Shown here piece by piece: positions 16,816-18,442 of a stretch of 18,442 nt of DNA. A program made the translations under genes and the position numbers. Under the pieces are notes generated by a model. It had not been told where the DNA came from, made no database searches, and saw nothing but the letters and a program-made list of their open reading frames with translations. The stretch lies in contig JAHFBD010000015.1 in NCBI GenBank assembly GCA_023250175.1, forward strand, positions 1-18,442. Reading direction: 5' to 3'. Source of the stretch: Candidatus Melainabacteria bacterium (GTDB taxonomy: Bacteria; Cyanobacteriota; Vampirovibrionia; 2-02-FULL-35-15). The stretch's first letter is position 1; each line of letters opens with the position of its first letter.

Positions 16816-18323
16816 TTTTTAACTTTCAATGTTAGTTTTAGTGCTTCTTGTATAGCTTTTACAGCATTGTCCAGATTGCTACTCGTTGATTTTATACTCT
16901 TTTTATTTGATGATACACCAGAGATATTAGTTTTTTGTAAACGCTTTAAAATGTTTCTTGCTGTTTTACTATGATTTAGAGCCACTTGAATCTTACTAAT
17001 GATTAAGGCTGCTTTATCTTTTTTAAGAGTTGTACCACTTGCTAATCGAATTGTATCTTGAAAATCCTCTATGCCACTAATTAAAGCAGTAGCACTGTCT
17101 GTAATTGCTGTGAAATCTGGGGAATCTTGAGAAATATCTTGTTTTATAGCATAGGCTTTCATAACTAGAGCAGAAATTAATTGTGTTTTTTCTTCAGCCT
17201 CACTAAATAAGATTATATGTCCCCACCCACACATTAAAAGATTAGGATTTCGTTTCCCAAATAACCTACCGTCATAATGTGGGGTTGAGCCGGGACAATG
17301 TTTATCTGGAAGGCTTATAATACCTTCTGCTTTAACAACTGGATTTATACTTTGTACAAAAGAAAGCCCAGCATTTTTTTCTATGGATAATTTTATACCC
17401 GCTCCTGGTCCATCAATAATTACATACGATAAAAGATCTAAAACAGGTCCACCAGAAGTATTATTTACAGTGTCTCCTTCACACAAAGCTTGTTCAGGAA
17501 AAAAGGAAGTTCCAATTGAACATCCTGGTTGTACTCCATTTCCAGGGATTACTTCTTTACACCCAGGCTGTCCAAATGGAGCACTAGTACATGTTGGGGT
17601 ACCACGTGGACAGGTTATATCGCCACCTAAACAAAATGGAACATTTTCACCAGTAGCGCTGGTTTGTATACATAAACGTTCACATCCTGGAGGGTCACAC
17701 ATACAAGTCTTGGTATTTATGGATGTACACACAAAGCAATTACAATTCTTAAGTGTTACTGCACAGGTACCTGAAGATGATGTATTGGTTGCTGTTTCGG
17801 GACATATTTCCTGACACCCTGGAGGATCACACATACAAGTGCTCGTGTTTACTGATTTACAGGCAGGGCAACCACAATTTAATGTGCTAGGGTCACAGGT
17901 CCCCGTAACTGAAGAGCTAGATGCACATGAACTATCACAACCACTAGGAGTACACATGCAAGTAGCCTGATCTATTGAAGTACATTTACTACAATTTCCA
18001 CAAGCAGCAATTTGTGCAGCACTACATCCTACTGAAGAAGTGGTACCACTAGTAGTAGAGGTCGAGGAGGTGGTAGAGGTAGAGGAGGTAGTAGTGGTCA
18101 TACATTGAGTTTCACAACCACTAGGAGTACACATACAGGTACTAGGATTAATTGAAGTACATGTAAAGCATTCGCCACATGCAAATATTTGTGCCGCACT
18201 ACAACCCGATGAACTAGAAGCCTGGTATAAAAAGTTTTTACTATAGCTAAAGGTTGAAAGATTTATGGTTAATATAAATAAAAATATTCCAACAAAATAT
18301 AATACTAGTAAATTTCTTTTCAT
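16812..18323 (-). CDS. Secreted protein with four eight-cysteine repeats
   Basis: I do not recognise this family. The N-terminal hydrophobic segment (about 5-22) is a signal peptide or anchor. Four repeats follow (41-74, 100-133, 143-174, 187-218), each with eight Cys spaced C-x(6,7)-C-x(1,2)-C-x2-C-x7-C-x-C-x4-C-x3-C and the shared core TCMCxPxGC. Ser/Thr linkers separate them, most strikingly residues 76-98. A further Cys/Gly/Pro region (231-281) and a DGPGAGIKL-containing segment follow, then a Lys/Ser-rich, probably helical tail (about 375-503). The cysteines could form disulfides or bind metal. It overlaps the thioredoxin-fold gene downstream by 4 bases, so the two are probably made together. 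The ATG at 18323 has no Shine-Dalgarno sequence. Confidence 0.82.
   Translation of the reverse strand: MKRNLLVLYFVGIFLFILTINLSTFSYSKNFLYQASSSSGCSAAQIFACGECFTCTSINPSTCMCTPSGCETQCMTTTTSSTSTTSSTSTTSGTTSSVGCSAAQIAACGNCSKCTSIDQATCMCTPSGCDSSCASSSSVTGTCDPSTLNCGCPACKSVNTSTCMCDPPGCQEICPETATNTSSSGTCAVTLKNCNCFVCTSINTKTCMCDPPGCERLCIQTSATGENVPFCLGGDITCPRGTPTCTSAPFGQPGCKEVIPGNGVQPGCSIGTSFFPEQALCEGDTVNNTSGGPVLDLLSYVIIDGPGAGIKLSIEKNAGLSFVQSINPVVKAEGIISLPDKHCPGSTPHYDGRLFGKRNPNLLMCGWGHIILFSEAEEKTQLISALVMKAYAIKQDISQDSPDFTAITDSATALISGIEDFQDTIRLASGTTLKKDKAALIISKIQVALNHSKTARNILKRLQKTNISGVSSNKKSIKSTSSNLDNAVKAIQEALKLTLKVKK
17670..18206 (-). repeat. Four cysteine-rich protein repeats
   Basis: Repeat 1 lies at 18099-18206, repeat 2 at 17925-18029, repeat 3 at 17802-17900 and repeat 4 at 17670-17768. 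Repeats 1 and 2 share GCSAAQI...ACG...CTSI and TCMCTPSGC and are still similar at base level. Repeats 3 and 4 share the shorter form ending TCMCDPPGC. This suggests two duplication steps: an old split into two types, then a doubling of each. Confidence 0.85.
18030..18101 (-). repeat. Ser/Thr-encoding low-complexity tract
   Basis: Imperfect short repeats (GGT, GTAGAGG and GAGG units on the plus strand) encode Met then Thr/Ser residues with one Gly and a final Val (residues 75-98) between cysteine repeats 1 and 2. Such a linker is likely extended and could be O-glycosylated; the DNA could vary in length by slippage. Confidence 0.7.
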
Positions 18324-18331
18324 GTTAGTTT

Positions 18332-18337
18332 ATTATA
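18332..18337 (-). promoter_or_regulatory. Candidate -10 box for the Cys-repeat operon
   Basis: The minus strand reads TATAAT only 8 bases before the ATG at 18323. The -35 position 17 bases further upstream (18355-18360) reads TTAGAA, matching 3 of 6. If this promoter is used, the mRNA would begin at or within about 2 bases of the start codon (leaderless). The rest of 18338-18442 shows no other feature. Confidence 0.4.
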
Positions 18338-18442
18338 GCTAAAATCCTAGCATTTTCTAATTTGTGAGTTACAATATAGGTTACTATCTAGCTAGTGTAA
18401 TATTTCTAAGTAAACAATTTACAAGGTAAGATTTTATCCCGA

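Noticed and set aside
17383..17814. Open frame of 143 codons on the plus strand, antisense to the Cys-repeat gene
   Set aside because: It is Pro/Gly/His-rich because it mirrors the repeats, with no start signal or family resemblance. The minus-strand gene has an export signal, an ordered repeat pattern and an overlap with its neighbour.
17670..18206. Regularly spaced repeats considered as a CRISPR array
   Set aside because: The units are long, degenerate, unevenly spaced and in frame, and they encode cysteine repeats; they are protein repeats, not CRISPR.

Overview
The window is AT-rich DNA, almost completely filled with protein-coding genes. It holds nine confident coding sequences, and no rRNA, tRNA, insertion sequence or CRISPR array was recognised. 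The complex I genes point to the cyanobacterial line of descent. The order H-I-J-K matches the free-standing cyanobacterial ndhA-I-G-E cluster, and no nuoL follows. The NuoK C-terminus (IDMEDFSTLKW) is very close to the NdhE tail as I remember it. There are no photosynthesis genes and NuoH itself is NuoH-like, so a non-photosynthetic relative of Cyanobacteria (Vampirovibrionia/'Melainabacteria' type) is my best guess. This is inference, not proof.

Layout. Plus strand, 195-5323: nuoH, nuoI, nuoJ, nuoK, then a quaternary-amine/ergothioneine-type ABC importer (an ATPase, and a permease fused to its binding protein). Every junction in this block is overlapped or 0-2 bases wide, so it looks like one operon. 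Plus strand, 5515-13582: two giant secreted proteins (1285 and 1400 aa) of unrecognised family. They are tandem paralogues only 7 bases apart and share an almost invariant C-terminus. Minus strand, 15034-13589: gltX, convergent with the second giant gene at a distance of 6 bases. Minus strand, 18323-15169: a secreted protein with four eight-cysteine repeats, overlapping by 4 bases a secreted DUF255/YyaL-type thioredoxin-fold protein.

The most unusual items are three. (1) The binding-protein domain fused to the permease has its two halves in swapped (circularly permuted) order relative to ordinary OpuCC/ProX-type proteins. (2) The giant paralogue pair has an internal 546-base duplication in the second copy and a conserved 43-residue C-terminal block that is 113/132 identical at the base level. 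(3) An exported cysteine-repeat protein is translationally coupled to an exported WCHWC thioredoxin-fold protein, suggesting an envelope cysteine/redox or metal-handling pair that I do not recognise as described.

Gaps without genes are short (1-194, 5324-5514, 15035-15168, 18324-18442). They hold candidate promoters and one small inverted repeat, but no convincing terminator.
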